This document shows positions 25,470 to 32,444 of a DNA stretch of 64,000 nt, one piece after another. The stretch comes from JAFAHD01 sp963772515 (GTDB taxonomy: Bacteria > Vulcanimicrobiota > Vulcanimicrobiia > Eremiobacterales > Eremiobacteraceae): assembly GCA_963772515.1 (NCBI GenBank), contig CAVYXC010000003.1, positions 434,001 to 498,000 of the forward strand. The letters run 5' to 3'. Position 1 is the stretch's first letter, and each line of letters starts with the position of its first letter. The translations under genes and the position numbers were made by a program. Under the pieces are notes generated by a model. It worked only from the letters and a program-made list of their open reading frames with translations. It was not told where the DNA came from and made no database searches.

Positions 25470-25566
25470 CATCGTTTTCAACCTGGCCACGCGCGGGCGT
25501 GGTTCCCGGCTTGCGCTGGCGGGGTGTTGCAAGGGTTTGGCGGCGGGTCGCCCTAAACGGCAACAG

Positions 25567-27321
25567 GTGAGTTCCCGGATCTTCGGCTCATGCATAGCCG
25601 CGAGCATAATCGCGTGTGGCGTCGCAGTTGCTCAGTCGAACGCCTCAGCACCGCCGCTTAACCAGATCCGCACGATCGCTCTCGAGCGAGGCGGTTGCAA
25701 CGCCTGTCCTCACTACTCGATCACGTTTAGCTGGGACGGGAGGGTCCAGTACCACGGATCACCGGCGTCGACTCTGATCGGCGATTACTCAAGTGACGCC
25801 GATTTTTCTTCGCTCGCCGACTGGGTCGCTTCGCAGAAACTCGATGGATTGGCCGGCGTCTACGGCACCGGTTCCGCTGACGTGCCGAGCATGAAGCTCA
25901 CAATCGTGCGCGCCAGCGGCGCGACGGTGATAGACGCCCGTGATGCGAGCGCGGCACCGTTGGCGGCGATAGGCGCCGGCGCCGTCCTTGACGGGTATAT
26001 CGAGACGCCGTGGTGGCGGCCGACCGGGCCTCTCGACACCTTCGTTGGGTGGTTCCTCGACGATTCCAAACCGGGCGAGCTTCGACGCTTGCATATCTAT
26101 CCGATGGGCTATTCGGTCGCGCACGTCGACCCGGTGACGTTTCGACCCGACCCATGTTCGCCGTATGGGTTTGTTGTTTCGGGTGGAGGCTATGAAGTCG
26201 CTATCGACCGTTTAACACGCTCGGCAACGCTGAAGACCTTCGATCAGCCGCCGGTCCTCACGCCAATCGACGCGCACGTTGGGACGATTGAAATCAAAGG
26301 CACCCAAGCTGCAGGCGTGTATCGGCGCGTCTCGGAGCAAGACATCGACCAGGCCGAAGATAGAGTTATCCGAGATGCCAACGCCCGGACATGCGTCGGG
26401 GCAACTCCGACACCTCTAACATCGCCCACACCGCCGCTTGCCAGCGCCACACCGCCTCCAAAACGGCCACACACACCGATCGAATCCGTGACGCTGGCTC
26501 GCAGCTTCTGCTTACCAATATGTTCCCATTTCAGCGCGACATACAGAAGTGACGGCACCGCGACGTTTCACGGCATCTCCTTCGCCGATCCGATGGGCTA
26601 CAACGTGGGCCACGTCGACTTCGCACGCATGGCCGCCTGGCTGGACGCGCAAGACATCGATAGCTACGATGGCACGTTCGGGGCACCAGAGTTTGACGCT
26701 CGAGAGACGAGCATCCACGTGGTGCGAACGGACCGGACCACGGACTTCAAGTTTCTGGGCGGGCGGCTCGAGGATTTTCCGACAGGCGCTCTTTGGATCG
26801 CCTTCGCCTTGGAAGGTTATGCAAGGCAGGTGCGGTGGCAGCCGGCCTCCCAGCTTGATCGCTTCGTCGGCTACTACTCATCTGATCCAAGTGAAGCCGT
26901 TTTCGGAGAAGCGTCCCTAGAGATAGACAAGGCTGACCACCTGGGTGGGTTGGTTGCCATCGAATCCCGAGATCATTGCGCGAAGAACGGCATTGGCGGG
27001 ACATCGAAGCATATCGCGATTCGCGTGCACGACGGCACACCGCAGGGTCTCTGGGTCACAGACAGCGTCACGCCCCAACAGCTGAGCGACTGGTTCGACT
27101 CGCAGGCTGGTTCGGAATCCCTTGGTCAGCCTGCCACCTTGACGGTCTCACCACCCGGATTTGTCGTGAGTGTCGGAGATGAGCAAATCAAGTTGCTCCA
27201 CGCATCATGGGCCACGGTCAGAGGCGGAAGTGATCTCTACCGGTGGTACAATGGCTCCGTTGCGGAGCTTGCGCCGGACTGTCCATCTAGTTCTCCGGCG
27301 GGGCCGGCGGCGTCTCAATGA
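25567..27321 (+). CDS. Secreted protein with two DUF6438-like domains
   Basis: Exported cargo protein of 584 residues. GTG 25567 is chosen because it gives a signal peptide (SSRIFGSCIAASIIACGVAVAQS); ATG 25444 would add 41 residues with no signal. Domain 1 opens IALERGGCNACPHYSITFSWDGRVQYHG and domain 2, after a Pro/Thr linker (PTPLTSPTPPLASATPPPKR), opens VTLARSFCLPICSHFSATYRSD. Both match the DUF6438 pattern (Cys pair, then a strand with DG and YHG/FHG). Function unknown. Its stop overlaps the next ATG. Confidence 0.75.
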   Translation: MSSRIFGSCIAASIIACGVAVAQSNASAPPLNQIRTIALERGGCNACPHYSITFSWDGRVQYHGSPASTLIGDYSSDADFSSLADWVASQKLDGLAGVYGTGSADVPSMKLTIVRASGATVIDARDASAAPLAAIGAGAVLDGYIETPWWRPTGPLDTFVGWFLDDSKPGELRRLHIYPMGYSVAHVDPVTFRPDPCSPYGFVVSGGGYEVAIDRLTRSATLKTFDQPPVLTPIDAHVGTIEIKGTQAAGVYRRVSEQDIDQAEDRVIRDANARTCVGATPTPLTSPTPPLASATPPPKRPHTPIESVTLARSFCLPICSHFSATYRSDGTATFHGISFADPMGYNVGHVDFARMAAWLDAQDIDSYDGTFGAPEFDARETSIHVVRTDRTTDFKFLGGRLEDFPTGALWIAFALEGYARQVRWQPASQLDRFVGYYSSDPSEAVFGEASLEIDKADHLGGLVAIESRDHCAKNGIGGTSKHIAIRVHDGTPQGLWVTDSVTPQQLSDWFDSQAGSESLGQPATLTVSPPGFVVSVGDEQIKLLHASWATVRGGSDLYRWYNGSVAELAPDCPSSSPAGPAASQ

Positions 27322-27872
27322 TAACATCGTTCCTCGGTTTTGACACGCACACACCCTTTACGCCGCGTGAACTTGTCGCGCCATTGCTTGGCTCCGCCGA
27401 GCTGTGCTTTCCAAGCGATTACGATCTCGCGACATCCGTCACGCGTCTATCAGCACGAGTGCAGCGCCCTTCCTGGAATGCGTGGTTGCTGAATGGGCTG
27501 TTCGGCGTAATCACACCCAAGCGGGTTGTGATTACCAACTATGACTCTGATAGGCTCTTCTTTCGCTATCCGCGCCTGCACTTCAAGGGGCGCTTTACCG
27601 AGTCGAATGGAAAAGTCGAACTGCGAGGACGTTTGTTCGCCCCGGCTCCGTTTCGTGTTTTCACAGCGGTGTGGTTTGGATTGGCGGCCTATTTCTTTCT
27701 TCTACCCGCCTCTTACCACGACTGGCTCTTCTTGTCGCTCTTGGTCGTGTTGGCAGTCTTGATTTGCTGGCTCGGGTGGCGAGCCGGGCTCGTCGAGACT
27801 TCGCGCTTGCGTCACGCAGTAGCTACAGCTTTGTCGGCCAGCTCGTCCGGTGGCGTCTCTGGCCGGGCTTAG
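27318..27872 (+). CDS. Hypothetical membrane protein
   Basis: 184 residues, coupled by an ATGA overlap to the preceding gene. An N-terminal soluble part (PFTPRELVAPLLGSAELCFP, then FFRYPRLHFKGRFTESNGKVELRGR, a beta-hairpin-like segment) leads to two adjacent hydrophobic helices (VFTAVWFGLAAYFFLLPA and WLFLSLLVVLAVLICWLGW). No family recognised. Its place right after an exported protein suggests a small envelope cargo module. Confidence 0.65.
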   Translation: MITSFLGFDTHTPFTPRELVAPLLGSAELCFPSDYDLATSVTRLSARVQRPSWNAWLLNGLFGVITPKRVVITNYDSDRLFFRYPRLHFKGRFTESNGKVELRGRLFAPAPFRVFTAVWFGLAAYFFLLPASYHDWLFLSLLVVLAVLICWLGWRAGLVETSRLRHAVATALSASSSGGVSGRA

Positions 27873-27894
27873 AGAACGAGACGAGCGTCTTTCT

Positions 27895-28260
27895 ATGAAG
27901 ATTCGGTTTGAAACACGCAAGGATCGGCTCTCGGAACCGTTTAGCACGGCGCTCTTGCTTATAGCTTTGATCTTGGCTTTGGTTGACTGCTTCCTATTCC
28001 TTCGGACTACTGGTCCGACCGGGCTAGAAACCGTTCTCCCAACTATCGGCGTGATTTGGTTCTCGGTGCAGGCTCTATTGGTCGCGTGGTTACTGGCGAG
28101 GCAGTTCATGCGCCAACGAACATTGCGGACTGCAGCGACGCATGCATCGGCGCCCGGCTTTGCTTTAACGTTTGGGGATTTCCTGATCGTCCTCGGAATC
28201 GCAGGAGAGGTGATCGGAATGGTTTTGCTTATCGAGGGTGTTTTCGGCACCATTCACTAG
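27895..28260 (+). CDS. Small hypothetical membrane protein
   Basis: 121 residues from ATG 27895, placed 22 bp after the previous stop. Three hydrophobic segments: TALLLIALILALVDCFLFL, VIWFSVQALLVAWLLARQF and LIVLGIAGEVIGMVLLIEG. A basic loop (MRQRTLRTAATHA) lies between the second and third. No family recognised. It ends at the first internal right-type repeat (28263), so it is the last gene before what may be an older right end. Confidence 0.6.
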   Translation: MKIRFETRKDRLSEPFSTALLLIALILALVDCFLFLRTTGPTGLETVLPTIGVIWFSVQALLVAWLLARQFMRQRTLRTAATHASAPGFALTFGDFLIVLGIAGEVIGMVLLIEGVFGTIH

Positions 28261-28262
28261 TT

Positions 28263-28390
28263 ACCGGACGTTCCAACCGTGCCGCGTCCGTCCGCCCATT
28301 GCACCGGGAAGACACCCGTAGAATACCGGCCATCGGCGGTGAATCACCCACACCGGACGTTTGGGACGGAGGGAGTGGCCGATTCTAGGT
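28263..28390 (+). repeat. Degenerate right-type element end, internal copy 1
   Basis: ACCGGACGT boxes at 28263-28271 and 28352-28360. The second is followed by TTTGGGACGGAGGGAGTGGCCGATTCTAGG, which matches the right inverted repeat (TTT...GGGGGTGGCCGATTCTGGG at 31312-31348) but lacks its last 20 or so bases. It probably marks a former or captured right end inside the cargo region. Confidence 0.65.
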
Positions 28391-28538
28391 GCTGTAGTGC
28401 GGGTGCGGGATATAGTAGGGATCGTAGGTACAGTTCACGGCCGGATTGGAACTGCTTGACTCGCTCACTCCTTCGGAAGCGAACGCGGCACAATCCCGAG
28501 CGCTCTTGAATGGCCCCATCGTGCCGTAGGATCCGTGA
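28391..28538. other. Short non-coding stretch
   Basis: Together with the repeat before it, about 280 bp without a convincing gene between 28261 and 28538. Apart from the repeat, no RNA gene or clear terminator stem was seen. Confidence 0.4.
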
Positions 28539-28967
28539 CTATACCAAGCGCGTTTGGGGTGCGGAAGAGACAATCGAGAGGTCATTAGACAAGTACACAA
28601 CGCCTCGCGTTCGGCCATTCGTGGTTAGATCGACTTCGTCTGCCACCCGCATGCCGATGCCCTCGTCCGCTGGAGCCATTCCTGGCGGTGCGGACAGGCG
28701 ACACAACTCGAGATCATCGCCCTTACGGAATGCGTATTCTCTACCATCGGCCTGCCACAACTCAAACGAAGCCTGCTTGGTCTTGACATTGCCGGTTTGA
28801 GCGTGGCTAGGGCCGGTCGGGTAGCTGACCAACGTGATTGTGCCGACGCGAATGCAACCGGTGACCGCGAAATCCTGGTCCCACGTGCCCCCATATTGAT
28901 CGGCGCGCGCAAGGATTGGCACAGCCATAAGCCACCCAAGAAGAAAACCTGACAGGAGGCGCTTCAA
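28539..28967 (-). CDS. Small secreted hypothetical protein
   Basis: About 142 residues. A signal peptide (KRLLSGFLLGWLMAVPILARA) is followed by DQYGGTWDQDFAVTGCIRVG and a beta-rich domain with two further cysteines (GDDLELCRLSAPPG). A TTG start near 28967 is chosen because GGAGG lies just upstream and the signal peptide then begins at residue 1; a longer frame to 29081 has no signal. No family recognised. It is a single gene between two degenerate element ends, in the opposite orientation to the cargo genes around it. Confidence 0.6.
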   Translation of the reverse strand: MKRLLSGFLLGWLMAVPILARADQYGGTWDQDFAVTGCIRVGTITLVSYPTGPSHAQTGNVKTKQASFELWQADGREYAFRKGDDLELCRLSAPPGMAPADEGIGMRVADEVDLTTNGRTRGVVYLSNDLSIVSSAPQTRLV

Positions 28968-29375
28968 GGTGAAATCCTCCGCAGTGGCCCGCGCCGGATC
29001 AGACGACCGAGTTTCGTATTCGAGAGCCTTGATGGCGTCCCCGCCGAGCTGCGTCCGGACGTTTCCGGCGGTCCGCGGCATTGGTCCATGCGCCGATAAT
29101 GACCAGCCGCGTTGCCGGGGTATTTCCCGGGTGTGGACGGTGGTTAACCAAGTCAGCTATGCGGACGTTGCCAGCACAAATAGAGTTGGTACCAACACCG
29201 GCGCGAAGACCCAGCGCATTATGACCATCTCTCAATACCAACGCACCGGACGTCTTACAAGTCACCGGACGTTCGCAATGGCGCCAGGGTTGGGATGGGT
29301 GTTCGTCCTGCTGTTTGGATGTGGCGGACGTTGCCAACATGGGGAACTGTGCGGCGTGCTAGAGAAGCGGCGGAC
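28968..29375. other. Non-coding stretch with repeat copy 2
   Basis: About 400 bp without a supported gene. It holds the paired boxes at 29245-29272 and an isolated TCCGGACGT near 29060. The ACP-like gene start at 29376 follows. No RNA gene recognised. Confidence 0.5.
29245..29290 (+). repeat. Degenerate right-type element end, internal copy 2
   Basis: Two ACCGGACGT boxes at 29245-29253 and 29264-29272, 19 bp apart as in the right terminus, followed by TCGCAATGGCGCCAG, which matches the terminus (TTACCATAGCGCCAG). The outer GGCCGATTCT...TTAACCCC part is not preserved. Confidence 0.7.
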
Positions 29376-29648
29376 ATGGGGCTTGACGGCGTCGAACTAC
29401 TGATGGCACTCGAGGACGAGTTTGAGATTGAGATCCCTGACGAGGAAGCCGCGAAACGTACGGTCGGTGATCTCTACGATGTCATTGTACGCCACCTGGA
29501 TCGCTCTCAGCGCATTGGGATGGGCAAGGCCTGGACCAATGACGGCGTGTGGGAAACCCTGTGCCGAGTGACGGCTACTCAGACCGGCGTAAAGCGCGCC
29601 GAAATCAAGAGGGAAGCAGCAATCGTGGCAGACTTGGGAATAGAATAG
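29376..29648 (+). CDS. Acyl-carrier-protein-like protein without the serine
   Basis: 90 residues from ATG 29376. The N-terminal 45 residues follow the ACP pattern (MGLDGVELLMALEDEFEIEI then PDEEAAKRTVGDLYDVIVRH). At the phosphopantetheine site, where DSxEL is expected, it reads DGVEL, so the attachment serine is missing. A C-terminal extension (GKAWTNDGVWETLCRVTATQ) is longer than a normal ACP. It belongs to a recurring family of ACP-like proteins in which pantetheinylation is doubtful. The role in the element is unknown. Confidence 0.75.
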   Translation: MGLDGVELLMALEDEFEIEIPDEEAAKRTVGDLYDVIVRHLDRSQRIGMGKAWTNDGVWETLCRVTATQTGVKRAEIKREAAIVADLGIE

Positions 29649-29664
29649 GTTAGACTATCCACTA

Positions 29665-30135
29665 ATGACGCGAATCAGCTGGTTCTTGATCGTGTTTGCG
29701 CTATTGCTGATTGTAGCTTATGCTCTGCTGTGGCACTATTACGGTCGTCAGATCGTCACTCCATTTGTTGTTGGACCGGACTGGCGCGCCATTAATCTCG
29801 CGCCCATACCCTGGTATCAGAATCCGCAGGTCTTGGTTAAGGTATGGATCGTGGCGGCAGCCGCGGGTCTCTTTGAATCGGCCAGGCTGTATTATCGAAA
29901 GCCCCAGTCGGCGTTTACGCGCACCGCAGCCCCGCTGATGCTGCTGTCAACGTGCTCATTCCTGATGATCGTCGCGGGCCAGCTGCTGCTCGCCGAACAT
30001 GCGGAGCTATGGCTGACGCTCGTGCTCTTGGCGACGGCGGTACCGTTATGGGCAATCTTCTTGAAGCTTATGTCTCGACAACCTCAGCTAGTGCCGGGTG
30101 AAGCGCGTCAGGATAGCGATCGCGAGGTGCCATAG
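29665..30135 (+). CDS. Hypothetical membrane protein
   Basis: 156 residues, 16 bp after the ACP-like gene. Four hydrophobic segments: WFLIVFALLLIVAYALLWHY, VWIVAAAAGLFESARLYY, AAPLMLLSTCSFLMIVAGQL and LWLTLVLLATAVPLWAIFL. The first loop (PFVVGPDWRAINLAPIPWYQ) is probably outside the membrane. No family recognised. Confidence 0.6.
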   Translation: MTRISWFLIVFALLLIVAYALLWHYYGRQIVTPFVVGPDWRAINLAPIPWYQNPQVLVKVWIVAAAAGLFESARLYYRKPQSAFTRTAAPLMLLSTCSFLMIVAGQLLLAEHAELWLTLVLLATAVPLWAIFLKLMSRQPQLVPGEARQDSDREVP

Positions 30136-30145
30136 CTTCAAAGGC

Positions 30146-30850
30146 ATGCGAACTACGGCAAGTATCGTGGATAACTTCTCGTTCATGGACCGCTGGCCGT
30201 CGTGGATACGGTGGCTAACTTTGCCAGCGTTTGCTGGTGCCGCCATACTACTATTTTGGGAGGCAGCGCCAGCGGTCTATAGCTGGATTGGCGACAACTA
30301 CCCGCTTAGGTTCGTTGTGCAGGTCCTTCAGTCGCTTTGGATCGCCGTAGGCGTTTGGTGTTGTGTCGCCGCCGCGCCACGGTTTAAAGTGGCGGTGGCT
30401 CTGTGCCTTGGTATTGTTTCGTTCGTTGCAGCGTCCTACGTGTTTTATCCATTGGGTCCGAAGTACTGGCCGCTCGTGTGGGCGCGCAAAGATATTTACG
30501 GGATGATTGGATTTCTAATGCTGCCGGACGCGTGGGCGTATGCGCTGGGCTTGCTTATCACCGGCCTCCTTGTCACTTGGGGCGCGTTGCAACGGCGGTT
30601 AGGCGCAAGCGCGTTTGGCAAACTCGTGCCGTACTTGGCGGGCGGATCGGTCGTTCTTATCGCTTTGAGCGTCGCTAACGTTGGGTTTTGGAGCCATCAG
30701 TTTGAGGACGTGGCCCTCCGTGGTGCGGGAACGCTTGAGCAGGTCCAGACCTTGACGTACTGGTTTGTCTGGAGGGAAGTTGCGCTGATCGCGCTCTCGG
30801 CACTAGGACTTGAGTTAGCCGTCCGATCCATTCCGCAAAACCCTCGCTGA
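30146..30850 (+). CDS. Hypothetical polytopic membrane protein
   Basis: 234 residues from ATG 30146, 10 bp after the preceding gene. About six hydrophobic segments, including WLTLPAFAGAAILLFWEAAP, VLQSLWIAVGVWCCVAAAP, VALCLGIVSFVAASYVFYPL, YALGLLITGLLVTWGAL and YLAGGSVVLIALSVANVGFW. No family recognised. The stop codon at 30848-30850 directly adjoins repeat copy 3. Confidence 0.6.
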   Translation: MRTTASIVDNFSFMDRWPSWIRWLTLPAFAGAAILLFWEAAPAVYSWIGDNYPLRFVVQVLQSLWIAVGVWCCVAAAPRFKVAVALCLGIVSFVAASYVFYPLGPKYWPLVWARKDIYGMIGFLMLPDAWAYALGLLITGLLVTWGALQRRLGASAFGKLVPYLAGGSVVLIALSVANVGFWSHQFEDVALRGAGTLEQVQTLTYWFVWREVALIALSALGLELAVRSIPQNPR

Positions 30851-30893
30851 CCGGACGTTCCGACATCCACCGGACGTTTCGATTGGCGCCAGA
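30850..30893 (+). repeat. Degenerate right-type element end, internal copy 3
   Basis: ACCGGACGT boxes at 30850-30858 and 30869-30877, 19 bp apart, followed by TTCGATTGGCGCCAGAG. It has the same orientation and spacing as the right terminus but without the outer tip. It starts on the last base of the preceding stop codon. Confidence 0.7.
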
Positions 30894-30903
30894 GGCGCAG
30901 CGA

Positions 30904-31212
30904 TCACAAGCCTGTCGGTATCGACCGTAGAAAAATGCCCGCCATTAGCGCCAGCGCCCACGCACCAAAGATCCCCACCAGCACCCCGGCATAAAGTTGA
31001 GCGCGAGTGCGCGCGCGGATCGCTACCTCGTTCGTGGGCGTCTTGCTCGACGAGATACTCCAACGCAAGAAGGCGCAGCTAATGGCTATGACCGACGTCC
31101 AAACAAGCGCGATGAGGTAGAGGCCTGTGCCAGCGTGCATCATCCTGAAACCGACGACCAAAGTGATTCCGGCTGCCAGCCCCCAAAGCAGGCCGGCGAT
31201 GTAGGCCCACAT
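30904..31212 (-). CDS. Small hypothetical membrane protein
   Basis: 102 residues with three hydrophobic segments: MWAYIAGLLWGLAAGITLVV, LYLIALVWTSVIAISCAFLR and LVGIFGAWALALMAGIFLRS, plus a hydrophilic loop (WSISSSKTPTNEVAIRARTR). No family recognised. It is the last gene inside the element and lies between repeat copy 3 and the right terminus. Confidence 0.55.
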   Translation of the reverse strand: MWAYIAGLLWGLAAGITLVVGFRMMHAGTGLYLIALVWTSVIAISCAFLRWSISSSKTPTNEVAIRARTRAQLYAGVLVGIFGAWALALMAGIFLRSIPTGL

Positions 31213-31283
31213 CGACTGTTCTCATCCCTTCTACCGGGCCTCTTCTCATTGGCGAAAGATGTTAACAGGCTCCTTGCCGATCG

Positions 31284-31366
31284 ACCGGACGTTCCACAAG
31301 TCACCGGACGTTTACCATAGCGCCAGATGGGGGTGGCCGATTCTGGGCCCATTCCTTATTAACCCC
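31284..31366 (-). repeat. Right terminal inverted repeat
   Basis: Reverse complement of the left end. ACCGGACGT boxes at 31284-31292 and 31303-31311, then the GCGCCAGATGGGGGTGGCC block and the tip TTCCTTATTAACCCC at 31352-31366. Read inward it starts GGGGTTAATAAGGAAT, like the left end. It is followed directly by the duplicated target sequence. Confidence 0.85.
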
Positions 31367-31378
31367 GCGCACAACGCT
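31367..31378. repeat. Target-site duplication, right copy
   Basis: GCGCACAACGCT, identical to 14912-14923 and placed directly outside the right inverted repeat. It is also directly outside a second left-type end that begins at 31379. Confidence 0.85.
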
Positions 31379-31437
31379 GGGGTTAATAAGGAACCGGGGG
31401 GAAGGACAGCGATCTGGCGCTTTTGGAAACGTCCGGT
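31379..31437 (+). repeat. Second left-type element end, abutting the duplication
   Basis: Starts GGGGTTAATAAGGAA and later reads ATCTGGCGCTTTTGG followed by the box ACGTCCGGT at 31429-31437. This matches the left inverted repeat and even more closely the inverted right one, except for a diverged and shorter middle. It implies that another related element once began here, in the same orientation and at the same target sequence. Confidence 0.75.
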
Positions 31438-31763
31438 GCGTTGCCGGCGTGGTGCGGTGTAGCCACAAACGTCCGGTGACGCCATGACCATATGAAATCT
31501 TTACCGCATTTGCAGTGCCCCGGTGAACGTCCGGTGTACGGTGAGTACGTCGCGATCTACTGGTCATTTACGCGTGTTTTCCCCGTGCAATGGACCGGCG
31601 TACGCAGCCCGGTGGCAGCGGCGTGAAACGTCCGGACCAATGTACGGTGCAATGCGGCGCCCGGGTGGCAGTGGGGCGCGCCACGGCGAGGTGCAACACA
31701 TGGGTGCAGTGCGGTGAACATCGGGTCTGCTGTTGGCCTTAACGGCGTTGCCCATCACAAACC

Positions 31764-31791
31764 ATCGACTCTCGCTGAAGTGAGAGTCGAT
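31764..31791. terminator. Perfect 10-bp stem-loop
   Basis: ATCGACTCTC at 31764-31773 and GAGAGTCGAT at 31782-31791 around an 8-nt loop. No T-run follows, so it is either a weak terminator or a structural/recombination site. It lies between the box-rich stretch and the gene fragment at 31822. Confidence 0.45.
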
Positions 31792-31821
31792 AGGGTGTTG
31801 GTCTTATGAGGTTTCGGTATT

Positions 31822-31885
31822 TACGTTTGAATCACCGAGGCGTCTGGCACGCAATCCGTTACTGGGCTCGCCCCGTTTGAGTTGA
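31822..31885 (-). pseudogene. Fragment of secreted-protein gene (3' end only)
   Basis: About 64 bp closely matching the last codons of the gene at 39594 (NSNGATPITDCVPDASAITT there; here SNGASPVTDCVPDASVIQT). No signal peptide or body remains. It shows that a further copy of this gene family once lay next to the second element end. Confidence 0.6.
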
Positions 31886-31896
31886 GGTGAACTAAT

Positions 31897-32211
31897 ATGA
31901 GCAAAGCGGAGGCCGCTAAGCGGCACAGCAAGAGCGTCATCTGCGACGAGTTCGTAATTGTCGCGCGCTGCGCTCCAACGCTGCCGGCACACACGCTGCG
32001 CCGAGCGAGAATGAGCATCAAGTCGCTGCTGCAATTGGTCGTACAACGCGCGCGTAGGCTCGACGATACCAAGATGCTCAGGCTAGAGGTTGACTTGAAC
32101 GACCCCGACAACGCCCGCCGGGATTTTGTCGCCGCGATCAAGGCATATCGTGCAGCCGGTAACCGTAAGGACGCCGATCGCCTCCAGGCGCTCTTGGACG
32201 AAAACAGCTAA
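31897..32211 (+). CDS. Small hypothetical helical protein
   Basis: 104 residues with GAGGTGA 6 nt before the ATG, a good ribosome-binding site. Soluble, basic and helical: MSKAEAAKRHSKSVICDEFV, ARMSIKSLLQLVVQRARRLD, RRDFVAAIKAYRAAGNRKDA. The C-terminal part looks like one TPR-type hairpin. No family recognised. It is the first gene after the mobile element. Confidence 0.6.
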   Translation: MSKAEAAKRHSKSVICDEFVIVARCAPTLPAHTLRRARMSIKSLLQLVVQRARRLDDTKMLRLEVDLNDPDNARRDFVAAIKAYRAAGNRKDADRLQALLDENS

Positions 32212-32444
32212 CCCGGTCGGTCGCATGAGGCCCCGAATAAGCAAGGGCGTTCCAGGACGGCTTGTGTGTGCCCGCGCTCGAGCGTTCAAACAAAAGGTGC
32301 GACCGAGTCCTCATCGCCGGAAGATGCCTAGGCAAGCGAGCATTATTTGGAGTCCTCTTTCCGGGACACACCCGGGACTATGCAGGGATTAGTAGGTGAC
32401 ATAAGTGGAGCTACGTGGTATGCTATGGACGAGGAGAACAGTAC

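Larger units (their letters stand above)
14924..31366. mobile_element. Casposon-like Cas1/PolB transposon, 16.4 kb
   Basis: Bounded by inverted repeats (14924-15004 and 31284-31366) and a 12-15 bp direct duplication. A minus-strand block carries a cas1-like recombinase, its zinc-ribbon/nuclease partner and two unknowns. A plus-strand block starting 75 bp away carries an HTH protein, an HNH protein, a family B DNA polymerase and a small HTH membrane protein, followed by exported and membrane cargo to 31.2 kb. Cas1 as integrase, a self-encoded PolB, HNH and HTH proteins, inverted repeats and a duplication of this length together define casposons. No cas2, no CRISPR array and no other transposase were seen. 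Confidence 0.85.
31438..31896. other. Non-coding, box-rich stretch after the second left end
   Basis: No gene supported between 31213 and 31896 apart from the ends already listed. It contains further boxes ACGTCCGGT at 31469-31477 and 31527-31535 and the variant ACGTCCGGA at 31628-31636, among repeated GTACGGTG and GTGCAATGCGG-like words. The segment 31468-31497 is matched at 40491-40520. Confidence 0.6.

Noticed and set aside
25444..25566. Longer start for the DUF6438-like protein
   Set aside because: The added residues are intergenic-like and would bury the signal peptide that begins at GTG 25567.
31140..31720. Several short frames across the tandem ends
   Set aside because: They are built from repeat boxes and target sequence and have no ribosome-binding sites or recognisable protein features.
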